A stretch of DNA of 64,000 bases from positions 1-64,000 of the forward strand of contig DFFU01000012.1 of assembly GCA_002372315.1 (NCBI GenBank), written 5' to 3'. The notes under the pieces are model-generated. The model had not been told where the DNA came from. It made no database searches and was given only the letters and a program-made list of their open reading frames with translations. Below, in pieces: positions 1-8,453 of the stretch; positions within the stretch are counted from its first letter, which is position 1, and each line of letters opens with the position of its first letter. The translations under genes were made by a program, and so were the position numbers. Source of the stretch: Alphaproteobacteria bacterium UBA3768. GTDB taxonomy: Bacteria > Pseudomonadota > Alphaproteobacteria > CAAHEQ01 > UBA3637.

Positions 1-2
1 AG

Positions 3-1703
3 GGTTTCACCTATAAGGGGGCAGATGGAAAAAATTATAATTTTGATGGTACGGAATGGCAGAGCTCACAGGGAGGATCAGCTGGGCAACAGTATTTGAC
101 CACAGCAGATCCAACGCCCACCAAATATAACTCTTGGTCAGGAGATGTAGCATCCGCAAGAACGGATGGAGCACACATTGTGGATCAGTTTGAAACTTCA
201 ACATCAAAGAATTGGTTGATGGGAAATACGTATGCAAGTACCAATTACAAACCAGGTGATTATGTACCGGGCATGGATAGTGTGACTGGTAAAGCGGCAA
301 GAGTGGTGAAGGCAGATGCAAACACAGTGACCTTGGGTAATTCAGATGGGACAACAACAACCTATGAAGTGGGAAGTAAAGGTTATATCGTTCCATCTTC
401 GGGTAAAAACTCAGTGTTTAATGCGGATGGTTCGTTACACGCCGAAGGTGTTAGGGCAACCATGATTAAGGATGGTGCCTTACGTGCAAGTGATATCAGT
501 ATTGATGATATTTCGGGTAGTAATTTGCTCGTGACGGATAAGGGTACCTATCGGCAAATTGGTGATGGAAGTTATGTCAAAATTAAAAGTGGTGGTACTG
601 GAGAGGGTGGCGTATATGATCATTGGACCGAAGCGGGAAATAAATTAGGGGGGAACACGCAAGGATTTGATAACTGGCGGACAACCTCCTTTGAAGATGG
701 AAAGGTTTTGGCGGTCGGAACCAAGAATGTTGATGGCGTTTCACAAACTCGTGTACAAACAATGGCAAAAGATGGTACGGTGGCTTCAACAGCAACTTTG
801 ACAGAAAATAATGGTGTTAAATCTTTGTCGTATCAAGGTACTGGTGAACAGCCGTTTACAAAAACAGTAGGAGATACTATTGCGCCGTGGGAGGTAGATA
901 ATGCCCGTAAGGCAGGATTCGATATACAAACGGATGAGAATGGTAAAATACTTGATATCAAAGCAACCGATGAGACACAGACTGCAACTGAAGCAAAACC
1001 ATCTGAATTGCTCAGTGAACAACAAAAGGGTGAGGCCGAAAAGGCAGCGGGAGATTCAAAGGATAAGGCTAAAGAGGCCGCTATTCCTGTGGATACCGTC
1101 AATGAAACGAACGCCATTCAGTATGCCGTTTTGATTTTACAGGCCATTGAGGGCATGAATCAAGAGGATGCAACGCGCGAAGTGACAGTCAAAGGTGCCC
1201 AACCATTACAACAGTCTCAAGGCAGTCCAACAGGTACAGGAATTGTCCCTGATACATCATTGGATGGGTCAACTTTGTCCTGTGCGGCCAATTCTTTGGC
1301 AACTTTGTTGCGTGATAATCCAGTCAATATTTCTTTGATGAATACGGATGATTTAGATCCAACAAAGTCGGCCGACCAAATTACAATACGTAATCGGCGT
1401 AGTTTGTTGTTGCAACAATATGCACTCAGTGCCACGATTATTGCGGCGGGTTCAAATGCTATTTCCAGCCAGTTCTATGTACGTATAGGTCAATTGACTG
1501 GTGGTATGGGAGAAGCTGGTAGGATTTCTGGAACATCTGGGACTTTAGGGTCCATGTCCGTTTTGAACGATTCCGAACGCTATCCGTATTTTGAATTAGT
1601 GCGTCAGGTGGCTTTGTCTGGTGTTCAATTGGGATTAAAGGGTGCGTCAACATTGGGACACTTGGATGTTATCTCAAATACGCAAGAAAATGCGGGCGAT
1701 TAA
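3..1703 (+). CDS. Large secreted-type protein of T4SS cluster (5' truncated)
   Basis: The reading frame is open from the left edge of the window, so the gene starts upstream and only its last 566 or so codons are seen. The visible N-terminal half is rich in Gly, Thr, Asp and Asn with loose beta-type repeats (for example FTYKGADGKNYNFDGTEW, then several VDGV/DGTV units), which suggests an extracellular or periplasmic beta-solenoid-like part. A Lys/Glu/Ala-rich hinge follows. The C-terminal 150 residues are helical and contain a motif RNRRSLLLQQYALSATIIAA that resembles helices in the next exported genes. It sits 16 bases before the next gene and is co-directional with the virB genes. I do not recognise the family. 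A role as a T4SS surface or pilus-associated component is inferred from position only. Confidence 0.6.
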   Translation, partial: GFTYKGADGKNYNFDGTEWQSSQGGSAGQQYLTTADPTPTKYNSWSGDVASARTDGAHIVDQFETSTSKNWLMGNTYASTNYKPGDYVPGMDSVTGKAARVVKADANTVTLGNSDGTTTTYEVGSKGYIVPSSGKNSVFNADGSLHAEGVRATMIKDGALRASDISIDDISGSNLLVTDKGTYRQIGDGSYVKIKSGGTGEGGVYDHWTEAGNKLGGNTQGFDNWRTTSFEDGKVLAVGTKNVDGVSQTRVQTMAKDGTVASTATLTENNGVKSLSYQGTGEQPFTKTVGDTIAPWEVDNARKAGFDIQTDENGKILDIKATDETQTATEAKPSELLSEQQKGEAEKAAGDSKDKAKEAAIPVDTVNETNAIQYAVLILQAIEGMNQEDATREVTVKGAQPLQQSQGSPTGTGIVPDTSLDGSTLSCAANSLATLLRDNPVNISLMNTDDLDPTKSADQITIRNRRSLLLQQYALSATIIAAGSNAISSQFYVRIGQLTGGMGEAGRISGTSGTLGSMSVLNDSERYPYFELVRQVALSGVQLGLKGASTLGHLDVISNTQENAGD

Positions 1704-1719
1704 GGGGGAGGTCATTAAC

Positions 1720-2793
1720 ATGAAATTTCAATCTTATCTTAAAAATTCATTGGCATCAGCGTTGATTTTGGTAATGGTATCTGTTCCTGTACAAGGATGG
1801 AGCGCGGCACCAGCGGCAAGCGGGATTGGCATGGGTGCTGGGGCTGGTGCTGTTTCAGGGGCTGGAACATCTGCTGTGCAATCTGCTGTTAAAAGTGGTA
1901 TCGGTGCTGCGACCAGTGGTGCGGCATCGGGGGCTTTGATGGGGGCTGCCGCAGGTGTAGCACAAGGGGTAATCAGTGCGGCTTTGGGACCCCAGTGGGG
2001 ACAAATCATTGGCAGTGCCGCTGGTGGTTTGATGGCTTATATTATGACAGATTTCTTTTATGAAATGGGAGCTAATGTGGATGCGGCGCAATTGGCTTTG
2101 GAAACGGGTGTGTATTTGGCCATGCGTAACGTCACGGACAAGTGGGATCCAGAACCAAAAAAATCATATCAGGCTGCAGCCAAAAACAACGAAGATTCTG
2201 CCTCTGTCCCAACCACATCATTGACACCAGATAATTTACAGGCTGAAGACTTAGCCTTTAAGGCAGGTGTGTTAAAAAATGTGGGTATTGAAACATTAGG
2301 TATTGAAACTGTATCGGATATTTATGGCAGTCGTGATGCTGTGGTTGAAAATTTAACCTATATGAATTATGATGGCGACGATTTGGTATTGGATGATCAG
2401 TTGACAGCCAATCAAATGACGCAAATCAGTGAGATGCAGGCAAAGAATTATCAATGGATTTCAACGGCGGGTGTAGCGCGAGCCGAATTGGGCTTAGAAA
2501 CTGCATATCAGGCGGCTGTGGATGCAGGGGCTGGTATGGCGGGTGAAATTACCCAAGACAATGCCAGTGGTGATGATAATATCACAATGGCAACATCACA
2601 ATTGGATGCTGTCAATACATCTGTGGCGGCTATGCCCAGTACAATTACCAGCACAGGTATGGGGATGCGTGTTCAAGCGGTGGAAAATTTGGAATTGGCA
2701 CAACGCATTAATTTATCCAATGCCCTGCAAGGGAATGTCTTGTCTGTTGAAGCGGCACGGGCTTTGAAAAATGCGCCCTTGATGATTAAATGA
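1720..2793 (+). CDS. Exported glycine/alanine-rich protein, T4SS cluster
   Basis: A 357-residue protein starting at the ATG at 1720, which follows a GGGGGAGG ribosome site; an upstream in-frame ATG lies inside the previous gene. Residues 1-30 form a signal peptide ending near WSAAPA. Residues 30-105 are a Gly/Ala-rich small-residue stretch (GMGAGAGAVSGAG and similar) that could be a glycine-zipper membrane segment, as in proteins that insert in or span membranes. The rest is helical, with MTQISEMQAKNYQWISTAGV resembling the RQ-x-YA helices of its neighbours. No family recognised. Position within the exported-gene run before virB8 suggests a T4SS accessory role; glycine-zipper proteins can form pores, but that is only a possibility. 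Confidence 0.6.
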   Translation: MKFQSYLKNSLASALILVMVSVPVQGWSAAPAASGIGMGAGAGAVSGAGTSAVQSAVKSGIGAATSGAASGALMGAAAGVAQGVISAALGPQWGQIIGSAAGGLMAYIMTDFFYEMGANVDAAQLALETGVYLAMRNVTDKWDPEPKKSYQAAAKNNEDSASVPTTSLTPDNLQAEDLAFKAGVLKNVGIETLGIETVSDIYGSRDAVVENLTYMNYDGDDLVLDDQLTANQMTQISEMQAKNYQWISTAGVARAELGLETAYQAAVDAGAGMAGEITQDNASGDDNITMATSQLDAVNTSVAAMPSTITSTGMGMRVQAVENLELAQRINLSNALQGNVLSVEAARALKNAPLMIK

Positions 2794-2807
2794 AGAAGGA
2801 GAAAAGA

Positions 2808-3593
2808 ATGAAAAATAAAATTTTACTCTCTTTAACAATGTCCTTAATGCTGGGATGGACGGGTGTGTCTATGGCTTGGCCTGTTGGGCCTGGTGTTTCA
2901 ATGTTTCAGGGTGCTTTGGAAATACATGCAGATCCCACTTGTGATAAACCACCTAAAATTACATGTCCTCCACCGAATCCAAATACATGGGTCACTATTT
3001 GGTTGGATCCAGGCTTGATTGTGGCCACAGGATTGGATTTGGCGGCAACTATGGCCCAAGATGAACGTACCATTGATGCCAAAAAGGCTTTGAATGAATT
3101 AGAATCATCCTTGGGGGGCGGTTGTAATGGTAAAGGTTCAGATGGCACGGATACCGCCTTTAAAGGTCAAGATACTGTTCCTTTGGTGCCAGATCCCAAT
3201 ATTGCTTTAGCTTTGGATGATGATTCAAAACCATTTGATGCTGTGCGCGCAGCGTCAGAGGAATTTTTGTTCTATACAGATCAATGCCAAGATGATTGTG
3301 TGTTGGAACGCCAAAACACATGGTTGTTGACGGCTATTTCAATGGCAGCAGCAGCTGGGGATAAATTGGTTGCCGGCACCAAGGATATGCAGGGTGAATT
3401 TGAAAAGTTGCAAAACTTTTTTAACCAACAGACCAGCCCAAAGGCCATGTGGGCGGGCAGTTCCACAATTACGGTACACACCCACGTTCAACAAAATGAT
3501 ATCAATGCGCTGTATTCACGGGATTTGGAAATGAGTGCCTTAAATGGTGTGCGTGAATCGGTGGATACAAAACTCAATCAAAGGGGGAATTAG
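2808..3593 (+). CDS. Exported cysteine-containing protein, T4SS cluster
   Basis: A 261-residue protein. The start at 2808 is preferred because AGAAGGAG lies 7-8 bases upstream; an ATG at 2790 overlaps the previous stop but has no ribosome site. Residues 1-22 are a signal peptide cut after SMA. The mature part begins WPVGPG and carries cysteine groups (DPTCDKPPKITCPPP, GGGCNG, DQCQDDC), consistent with disulphides in the periplasm. A C-terminal helical part includes VLERQNTWLLTAISMAAAAG, similar in pattern to helices of neighbouring genes. It ends directly before the next ATG. I do not recognise the family; a periplasmic or surface T4SS component is inferred from context. Confidence 0.6.
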   Translation: MKNKILLSLTMSLMLGWTGVSMAWPVGPGVSMFQGALEIHADPTCDKPPKITCPPPNPNTWVTIWLDPGLIVATGLDLAATMAQDERTIDAKKALNELESSLGGGCNGKGSDGTDTAFKGQDTVPLVPDPNIALALDDDSKPFDAVRAASEEFLFYTDQCQDDCVLERQNTWLLTAISMAAAAGDKLVAGTKDMQGEFEKLQNFFNQQTSPKAMWAGSSTITVHTHVQQNDINALYSRDLEMSALNGVRESVDTKLNQRGN

Positions 3594-4415
3594 ATGCGTT
3601 CAAAACTTATTTTTTCAGCATCAATAGTTGCATTTTTATTCGTGTCGCCTGTATGGGCTGATTATGCCGATCCGATTCATTATAAGCCCAAAGGTGCCAC
3701 GTGGGCTATTGACCTTGGACGAAGCATTGAAGGAATTGTTGAAGGAATATTGAATTTGTGTGGTGATGGTGATGCCAAGGCGGAGTTAATCGCTGTTCAA
3801 GAAGGAACCAACCAAAATGCAGATGGTACTGCGGGATGGGATGATAACGCTGTAACCGCCACGGGAACGGCTGGTGCAACAGCACTGAAAAACGGGGTAT
3901 ATTCTTATGTGAAAAGTGAAATTTTGGATCAAACAGATTTATCCAAGTATGATAAATTGCAATCTGCTTTGAGTGCACCAACAAACGTGGGCAATTCTCA
4001 AGCGACCTGTCAATCATTGAATTTTGCTTCACAAAAAGCCACCGAAACATGTATGGCTGTTGTCAATACATTGTTTGCGGATAAAGGGGCTGAAAATGAC
4101 CAAGAATACAAAAAAACAATATTAAATCAGCGCCAAGAATATGCCCGGCAAGTGACAGAAAGACACATCACTTTGGGATATAATGTCCAACAAAAAGTGG
4201 TGGAGGATTTGGCTGCCGCTGCCCAAGCACCAGTCAGCAGTAGCAGTGAAATTGGGTCCATTGCAATTGATGGTCAAACATTGGATGAAATGTTAAAAAT
4301 TGTTGTGGCGGATGTGGCTTTACAAATTGAAATGATGGAAGCGGATGCGGTTGATTTTTTAATGCAACAACCCGTTGAAATTATGCCCAAAGACAAGCCC
4401 GCAGAGGAACAGTAG
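3594..4415 (+). CDS. Exported helical protein, VirB5-like position, T4SS cluster
   Basis: A 273-residue protein whose ATG follows the previous stop without a gap; the AAAGGGGG before it serves as ribosome site. Residues 1-22 are a signal peptide ending SPVWA. The mature part is mostly helical, with two cysteines flanking a helix (ATCQSLNFASQKATETC) and then a long amphipathic helix ILNQRQEYARQVTERHITLG. That helix, and the general size with a signal peptide, recall VirB5/TrbJ pilus-tip proteins, but there is no decisive motif, so this is a weak analogy. It lies in the middle of the six-gene exported run before virB8. Confidence 0.6.
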   Translation: MRSKLIFSASIVAFLFVSPVWADYADPIHYKPKGATWAIDLGRSIEGIVEGILNLCGDGDAKAELIAVQEGTNQNADGTAGWDDNAVTATGTAGATALKNGVYSYVKSEILDQTDLSKYDKLQSALSAPTNVGNSQATCQSLNFASQKATETCMAVVNTLFADKGAENDQEYKKTILNQRQEYARQVTERHITLGYNVQQKVVEDLAAAAQAPVSSSSEIGSIAIDGQTLDEMLKIVVADVALQIEMMEADAVDFLMQQPVEIMPKDKPAEEQ

Positions 4416-4425
4416 GAGGATGAGA

Positions 4426-5244
4426 ATGAATAAATTATATGGAACATTTTTGTTGGGATCATTGGTGACGTGCGGGATGGTTGCGCCGGCTCGTGCTCAG
4501 ACGGTTGAATTTCACAGTCCATTTTTTACACCAGCAGTATTTGATGTGGGGTCTGCTGCGGGCAGAATTTTGTCCACTGCCACAAAGTATTTTTTAAGTG
4601 ATGATACGGATTTAGAAGCGAAACTTGTTTGGAAAAAAGGTAAAGGCGGTTGTGGTGGTTGTTACAAAAAGGATAAGGGTAAAGCCAGTCCTGATTTAAA
4701 ATTTGCCGCTGTCTTAAATGATATTTCCATTGAAGAAGACGTTTATCGTACAGATAAAACGTTGGGAAAAACAGATATTTCAGATTCTATTGGCAGCAAA
4801 TGCGTTGCCGCTTTGGCTCAACAGAGAATTGATGAAACAATCGCAAATCAGGCTTCATTAAAGGATATGAATGAACGTTCTTGGGCGATTCAATATCAAT
4901 CGCAACGGCGTTCTATCCAAGCGTTGACTGATGCATTGAATATGAAAAGATTGTACAACAGTATTAAGGATACAGCCACATCTATTCAAGATGATTATTC
5001 CGATTATACAAAATCTATGAGTACGATTGCTTCTAAACGTTTACTGTTGGACCAATTATTGGCCTTAAAAAAGCGTGTTGTAGCGGCTCGTGTGCGTGTG
5101 CGTGCTCAGACACTGGAATTAAATGGGGCTGATTTAAAATTGGTCACTTCTGCACCTGAGTTAACAGGGATATGTACAGATGAACCTGAGACAACAGAAC
5201 CAGAAAATCAAAATGAAGGGGAAACAAACAATGAAAATGCATAG
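4426..5244 (+). CDS. Exported helical protein, T4SS cluster
   Basis: A 272-residue protein. TAGGAGG ends at 4419, so the ATG at 4426 is correctly spaced and preferred over the ATG at 4420. Signal peptide residues 1-22 end ARAQ. The mature N-terminus resembles a VirB5-type start (TVEFHSPFFTPAVFDVGS). A Lys/Gly/Cys loop KKGKGGCGGCYKK at about residues 68-80 has a CGGC pair that could bind metal or form a disulphide. A helical C-terminal half follows, with SLKDMNERSWAIQYQSQRRS matching the periodic RQ/YQ pattern of neighbours. The gene overlaps the next start by 14 bases, which implies translational coupling. Family not recognised. Confidence 0.6.
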   Translation: MNKLYGTFLLGSLVTCGMVAPARAQTVEFHSPFFTPAVFDVGSAAGRILSTATKYFLSDDTDLEAKLVWKKGKGGCGGCYKKDKGKASPDLKFAAVLNDISIEEDVYRTDKTLGKTDISDSIGSKCVAALAQQRIDETIANQASLKDMNERSWAIQYQSQRRSIQALTDALNMKRLYNSIKDTATSIQDDYSDYTKSMSTIASKRLLLDQLLALKKRVVAARVRVRAQTLELNGADLKLVTSAPELTGICTDEPETTEPENQNEGETNNENA

Positions 5245-6775
5245 TCATCTATCTTTACTTTGTGCAATGGTTTTGGTGGGGGGTGTTGCGACACCAACAT
5301 GGGGGGCTATATCTTTTTCAGCACCCAAAAAATTGAAGCCACAAACTGTTGCAATTACACATTATTTGGATGCTTCTAATCCAGATCTCAGACGTGCTTT
5401 GGAAATACATAATTTATTGAATGAAATGCCCGATATTATTGATGTGATTCATACGTCAAATGATTTGGAAAAGCAAAAAGATCTTATCTCAAAGCAAATG
5501 GAAGCAATGACGGCGTGCAACGTTTCAAAAATAGGTGATGTCTTTAAAAATCCCCAAAAAGTATGGGGGAAAATGGTGGATACCTATGAAGGAAAGCGTC
5601 AAGTTTCTAATAAAAACAACGAAAGTCTTGTGCTGACTCAAAGTGATCGGTTGAATGATTCTAAAGCGAGTATGCTGATCAGCAGGGATATCATGTTGGA
5701 TGTTTACAAAAACCCATCCAAATGGGGTGAAACAAATTCTGGGGCATCATTTCCTTTATGGCAAGATCAGGTTGTTGCCTATGAAAAGCAATGGAATGAT
5801 TTTTATAATCGTATGAATCAAGCATTTGGTGCGCCTGCGTCTGGGCGTCCCAATGTGGATGAAAAAACACGTCAAAATTCCCAAAAGTATGAGACTGTTT
5901 TAAAGGCACATAAAGCTTATTTACAAGCACTTCAAGGCAAGAAGAAAGTCGCTTTCAATGATTTACCACCAAAGGCTCCAGATCCCTTACCTGAATGGAA
6001 AGAAATTGTTTATGTTGATCCTGATACGAAGCAAGTTTATCCTCAAATGCCAGATGTGTGGAAAGATCCTGCAATGCGCAAAGCATTGATAGAGGCGAAT
6101 CCCAATGGTGAGTTGGCTCAGGTTTTTGAAAAGGGAAATACGAATGTTCCAACGTCCAGTGCGACTGTTGTATCCACAAGTCGCTTGGAACAAGAATATA
6201 ATATGCGTTTAGCTGTAGATTCTTTGGAAAAGGGATTTGCTTCAGTGGATGGTACAACAAACGATATGCAGAAGGATTTTGCACAAAAGCTGGCTGCAGT
6301 TGGTATTCATGAAGAAAATTTAAATCTTGCGAATAAGGGGCAATATTTAAAAATTCAAAAAAAATTAAAAGAGGAAAAGAAAAAAGCCATTGCAGCGGCG
6401 CAAAGATATATTGCTTTGTTGGAAAAACAAGATTCAGAACATCCTGAACTTGTTCAAAAACGTCAACAACTTCAGTCAGCAAAGCAATCTCGCTTATCTG
6501 AAAATGCGCAACAAGCTCTTGCTCAATCGGATGGGATTGTTCAAATCAGCCAAATGTCTCCTGCGATGCAACAAAAGTTTGTTATTTCTGCATTGGAAAA
6601 AGATAGTGATGCATTGGTTCGCTTGACAGAAACGAATGCCATGAATGTGGATCAGTTGATTCGCGAACGTCACGCCAGTAATAAGTTGATAAAAGAATCA
6701 CAAAAACAGATGAAAACAGCTTATGATTCTCAAGTGAAGGTTATGCCAGAATTGACAAAGTGTTCTTTGTTTTAA
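5231..6775 (+). CDS. Exported coiled-coil protein, T4SS cluster
   Basis: A 514-residue protein starting at the ATG at 5231 downstream of GAAGGGG and overlapping the end of the previous gene. Residues 1-27 are a signal peptide ending PTWGA. The mature protein is charged and helical with a long predicted coiled coil near residues 365-440 (KIQKKLKEEKKKAIAAAQR and following). Only two cysteines are evident after the signal region, one (TACN) near residue 97 and one (TKCSLF) at the very C-terminus, which could pair. It is the last of six exported genes and is followed after 12 bases by the first virB8-like gene. No family recognised; by place it should act in the periplasm or outside the cell with the T4SS. 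Confidence 0.6.
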   Translation: MKMHSHLSLLCAMVLVGGVATPTWGAISFSAPKKLKPQTVAITHYLDASNPDLRRALEIHNLLNEMPDIIDVIHTSNDLEKQKDLISKQMEAMTACNVSKIGDVFKNPQKVWGKMVDTYEGKRQVSNKNNESLVLTQSDRLNDSKASMLISRDIMLDVYKNPSKWGETNSGASFPLWQDQVVAYEKQWNDFYNRMNQAFGAPASGRPNVDEKTRQNSQKYETVLKAHKAYLQALQGKKKVAFNDLPPKAPDPLPEWKEIVYVDPDTKQVYPQMPDVWKDPAMRKALIEANPNGELAQVFEKGNTNVPTSSATVVSTSRLEQEYNMRLAVDSLEKGFASVDGTTNDMQKDFAQKLAAVGIHEENLNLANKGQYLKIQKKLKEEKKKAIAAAQRYIALLEKQDSEHPELVQKRQQLQSAKQSRLSENAQQALAQSDGIVQISQMSPAMQQKFVISALEKDSDALVRLTETNAMNVDQLIRERHASNKLIKESQKQMKTAYDSQVKVMPELTKCSLF

Positions 6776-6787
6776 AGGGATTATTTT

Positions 6788-7438
6788 ATGGATATAAAAA
6801 GGGCGCGTCAATATGCTATTCTTAGTTTTGTGGCAGCCCTTTTTATGCTGCTTGTTTCCTTTTTGTTTTCAATAACACTTTCGTATCAATCACATCGAGA
6901 TGGGAATGGACGAGGGCTAAATATATTGTCTCAATTTATGTCATCACCGATGAAGGGAGTAAATTTGTCTATTGCGACCCCTTTTGATAAAGGTGATAAC
7001 TACTATGATAATGATTTAGATCGTGCATTGATAAAAGAAGTATTAGTGCGTTATTATTTGGAAATGCGCTTTACTTTTATTCCAGATATGCCAGAAATGC
7101 TGCGTCGTTGGGGGTGGGGAGGACCTGTGTCCCGTTTGTCAACCAGTGCTGTTCATGCAAAGGTTGTAGGCGGTGATTTAGAGGATAAAATTCGTAAAAG
7201 AAAAGGAGAGGTTCAAACGGTTGAGATTATGTCATTGGATTGTAAAACAGATCGTTCTCAATGTAGTGCTGTTGTTCGTGTAGATATATTGTCAGAAGAC
7301 GGAAGTTTGCGCAGCAGTATGAGTGATGTTATTTTAACATTAAGATATGCCAATAGATATAAAAGTTTTCGTAAGCCCATTAATCCTTATGGTTTATATA
7401 TTAATGGTGTTAGTATAGCCGAACGAAAAAATAATTAA
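6788..7438 (+). CDS. VirB8-like inner-membrane T4SS protein (first copy)
   Basis: A 216-residue protein with a short cytoplasmic N-terminus, one transmembrane helix at about residues 10-34, and a periplasmic domain. The layout matches VirB8 (single-pass, NTF2-like periplasmic domain). The helix ALIKEVLVRYYLEMRFTF corresponds to the first VirB8 helix, and the C-terminal NPYG matches the conserved NPxG turn of VirB8 proteins, which is also present as NPLG in the second copy at 7696. VirB8 links the inner-membrane complex to the VirB7-B9-B10 core. Sequence divergence from the second copy is large, so it is a specialised paralogue rather than a recent duplicate. Ribosome site AAGGGA at 6775. Confidence 0.65.
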   Translation: MDIKRARQYAILSFVAALFMLLVSFLFSITLSYQSHRDGNGRGLNILSQFMSSPMKGVNLSIATPFDKGDNYYDNDLDRALIKEVLVRYYLEMRFTFIPDMPEMLRRWGWGGPVSRLSTSAVHAKVVGGDLEDKIRKRKGEVQTVEIMSLDCKTDRSQCSAVVRVDILSEDGSLRSSMSDVILTLRYANRYKSFRKPINPYGLYINGVSIAERKNN

Positions 7439-7445
7439 AAAAAAG

Positions 7446-7475
7446 TTGGATATTTTTGTTTTTCTGTGCTATGCT
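7446..7475 (+). promoter_or_regulatory. Candidate promoter before virB7-like gene
   Basis: TTGGAT at 7446-7451, an 18-base spacer, and TATGCT at 7470-7475 preceded by TG at the extended -10 position. It lies in the only gap of the core operon, before 7498, so the lipoprotein and downstream core genes may have their own transcript. Confidence 0.5.
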
Positions 7476-7497
7476 AGGAATTATGAAGGAGGTACAG

Positions 7498-7680
7498 ATG
7501 CGAAAAATTCTTTTTTTGTTTTTGATTTTGGGAGGGTTATGTATTGTTGCGTGTGGCAGTGGATCAATTTTCGAGCCAGAGCCTGTTGGAATAGGAAGAG
7601 ATTATTCGGAATTGAAAAAATCACCATGTGCCTGTTTGGAATTAAAAAAAGCACCCCAATTGCCGCAATGGTTGGGTTAA
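7498..7680 (+). CDS. VirB7-like small outer-membrane lipoprotein
   Basis: A 60-residue protein starting at 7498 behind an excellent GAAGGAGG ribosome site. It has a lipoprotein signal: MRK, a hydrophobic core, then the lipobox IVAC at residues 17-20, so lipidated Cys20 would be the mature N-terminus. A second cysteine pair, CAC, lies at about residues 42-44. VirB7 is the small lipoprotein that binds VirB9 by disulphide or contacts and anchors the core in the outer membrane. Position between two virB8 genes and just before virB9 supports this. VirB7 proteins have almost no conserved sequence, so the call rests on size, lipobox and location. Confidence 0.65.
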   Translation: MRKILFLFLILGGLCIVACGSGSIFEPEPVGIGRDYSELKKSPCACLELKKAPQLPQWLG

Positions 7681-7695
7681 AACGTAGGAATATCA

Positions 7696-8382
7696 ATGGC
7701 CGAGGATAAACAACCATCAGGACTTTCTTCGCAAGAAATGTTGAAGTTGGATCGCTATCTGTGGATAGCGCGTGCTTTTTCTGCTGTGGCAATTTTGGCA
7801 TTTGTGGCAAATGTTTTATTGTTTGTGGCTATCAGTTCATTATACCCATTGACACGTGTACAACCTTTTTACTTAAATATTTTGGATAAAAATCAACAAG
7901 TTATAGATATTAAGCCTATTAGAGCCGAAGAATTACAATCTGCATCTGTGTTGGAATCATTGGTGCGTCAATATGTTTTAGCACGCTATCAGGCGACTTC
8001 AAATATTAACGAAGTAGAAGAACGTTGGGGGATTGAGGGTATTGTTGCCTTGATGAGTTCGCCATCTGTGTATGACGAATTTGTCAATCGGTTTTCTGAA
8101 AAAGTGCTTTCTGATATTCGAAAAAGCAATTTAACAATTGATGCTAAAATTGAAAGTGCTGCTCCTTTTCCTGAAAATATTTTGGTGTGGACAGTAAAAG
8201 TTACCTTGGAAATTACTGGTCAAAATATGGCAGATAAGGAAATACGTAAATTTGAAGACCAGCTGGAAGTTCAATTCGATCCCCTATTTGAAAAGGCATA
8301 CAGAGTTTCATGGCAGGATCGTTTGAAAAATCCTTTGGGATTTAGAGTGGTTACCTATGGTTCAAAACCAATACGTGAATGA
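7696..8382 (+). CDS. virB8: VirB8 inner-membrane T4SS protein (second copy)
   Basis: A 228-residue protein starting 15 bases after the lipoprotein gene. It has a cytoplasmic N-terminus of about 25 residues, a transmembrane helix near residues 27-50 and then PLTRVQPFYLNI, which matches the start of the VirB8 periplasmic domain (PLK-VEP-hhhhV). The helix SVLESLVRQYVLARYQ, a tryptophan turn (EERWG) and the C-terminal NPLGFRVVTY (NPxG motif) complete the family pattern. VirB8 is a nucleation factor of the T4SS that contacts VirB9 and VirB10 in the periplasm. Better match to the family than the gene at 6788. Confidence 0.8.
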   Translation: MAEDKQPSGLSSQEMLKLDRYLWIARAFSAVAILAFVANVLLFVAISSLYPLTRVQPFYLNILDKNQQVIDIKPIRAEELQSASVLESLVRQYVLARYQATSNINEVEERWGIEGIVALMSSPSVYDEFVNRFSEKVLSDIRKSNLTIDAKIESAAPFPENILVWTVKVTLEITGQNMADKEIRKFEDQLEVQFDPLFEKAYRVSWQDRLKNPLGFRVVTYGSKPIRE

Positions 8383-8394
8383 ACAAAAAAATGG

Positions 8395-8423
8395 TGGACT
8401 TTTGTTGTAATTTAGGTTAAGAT
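8395..8423 (+). promoter_or_regulatory. Weak candidate promoter before virB9
   Basis: TGGACT at 8395-8400 and TAAGAT at 8418-8423 are separated by 17 bases in the 71-base gap between virB8 and virB9. The hexamers are only moderate matches. Confidence 0.3.
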
Positions 8424-8453
8424 AGCACTAAAGAGAGATTGTGGAGGAAAAAT

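Noticed and set aside
7446..7709. Longer 87-codon ORF overlapping the virB7 gene
   Set aside because: It is in another frame, has no ribosome site, and its start overlaps the promoter; the 60-codon lipoprotein frame has an excellent ribosome site and a lipobox.
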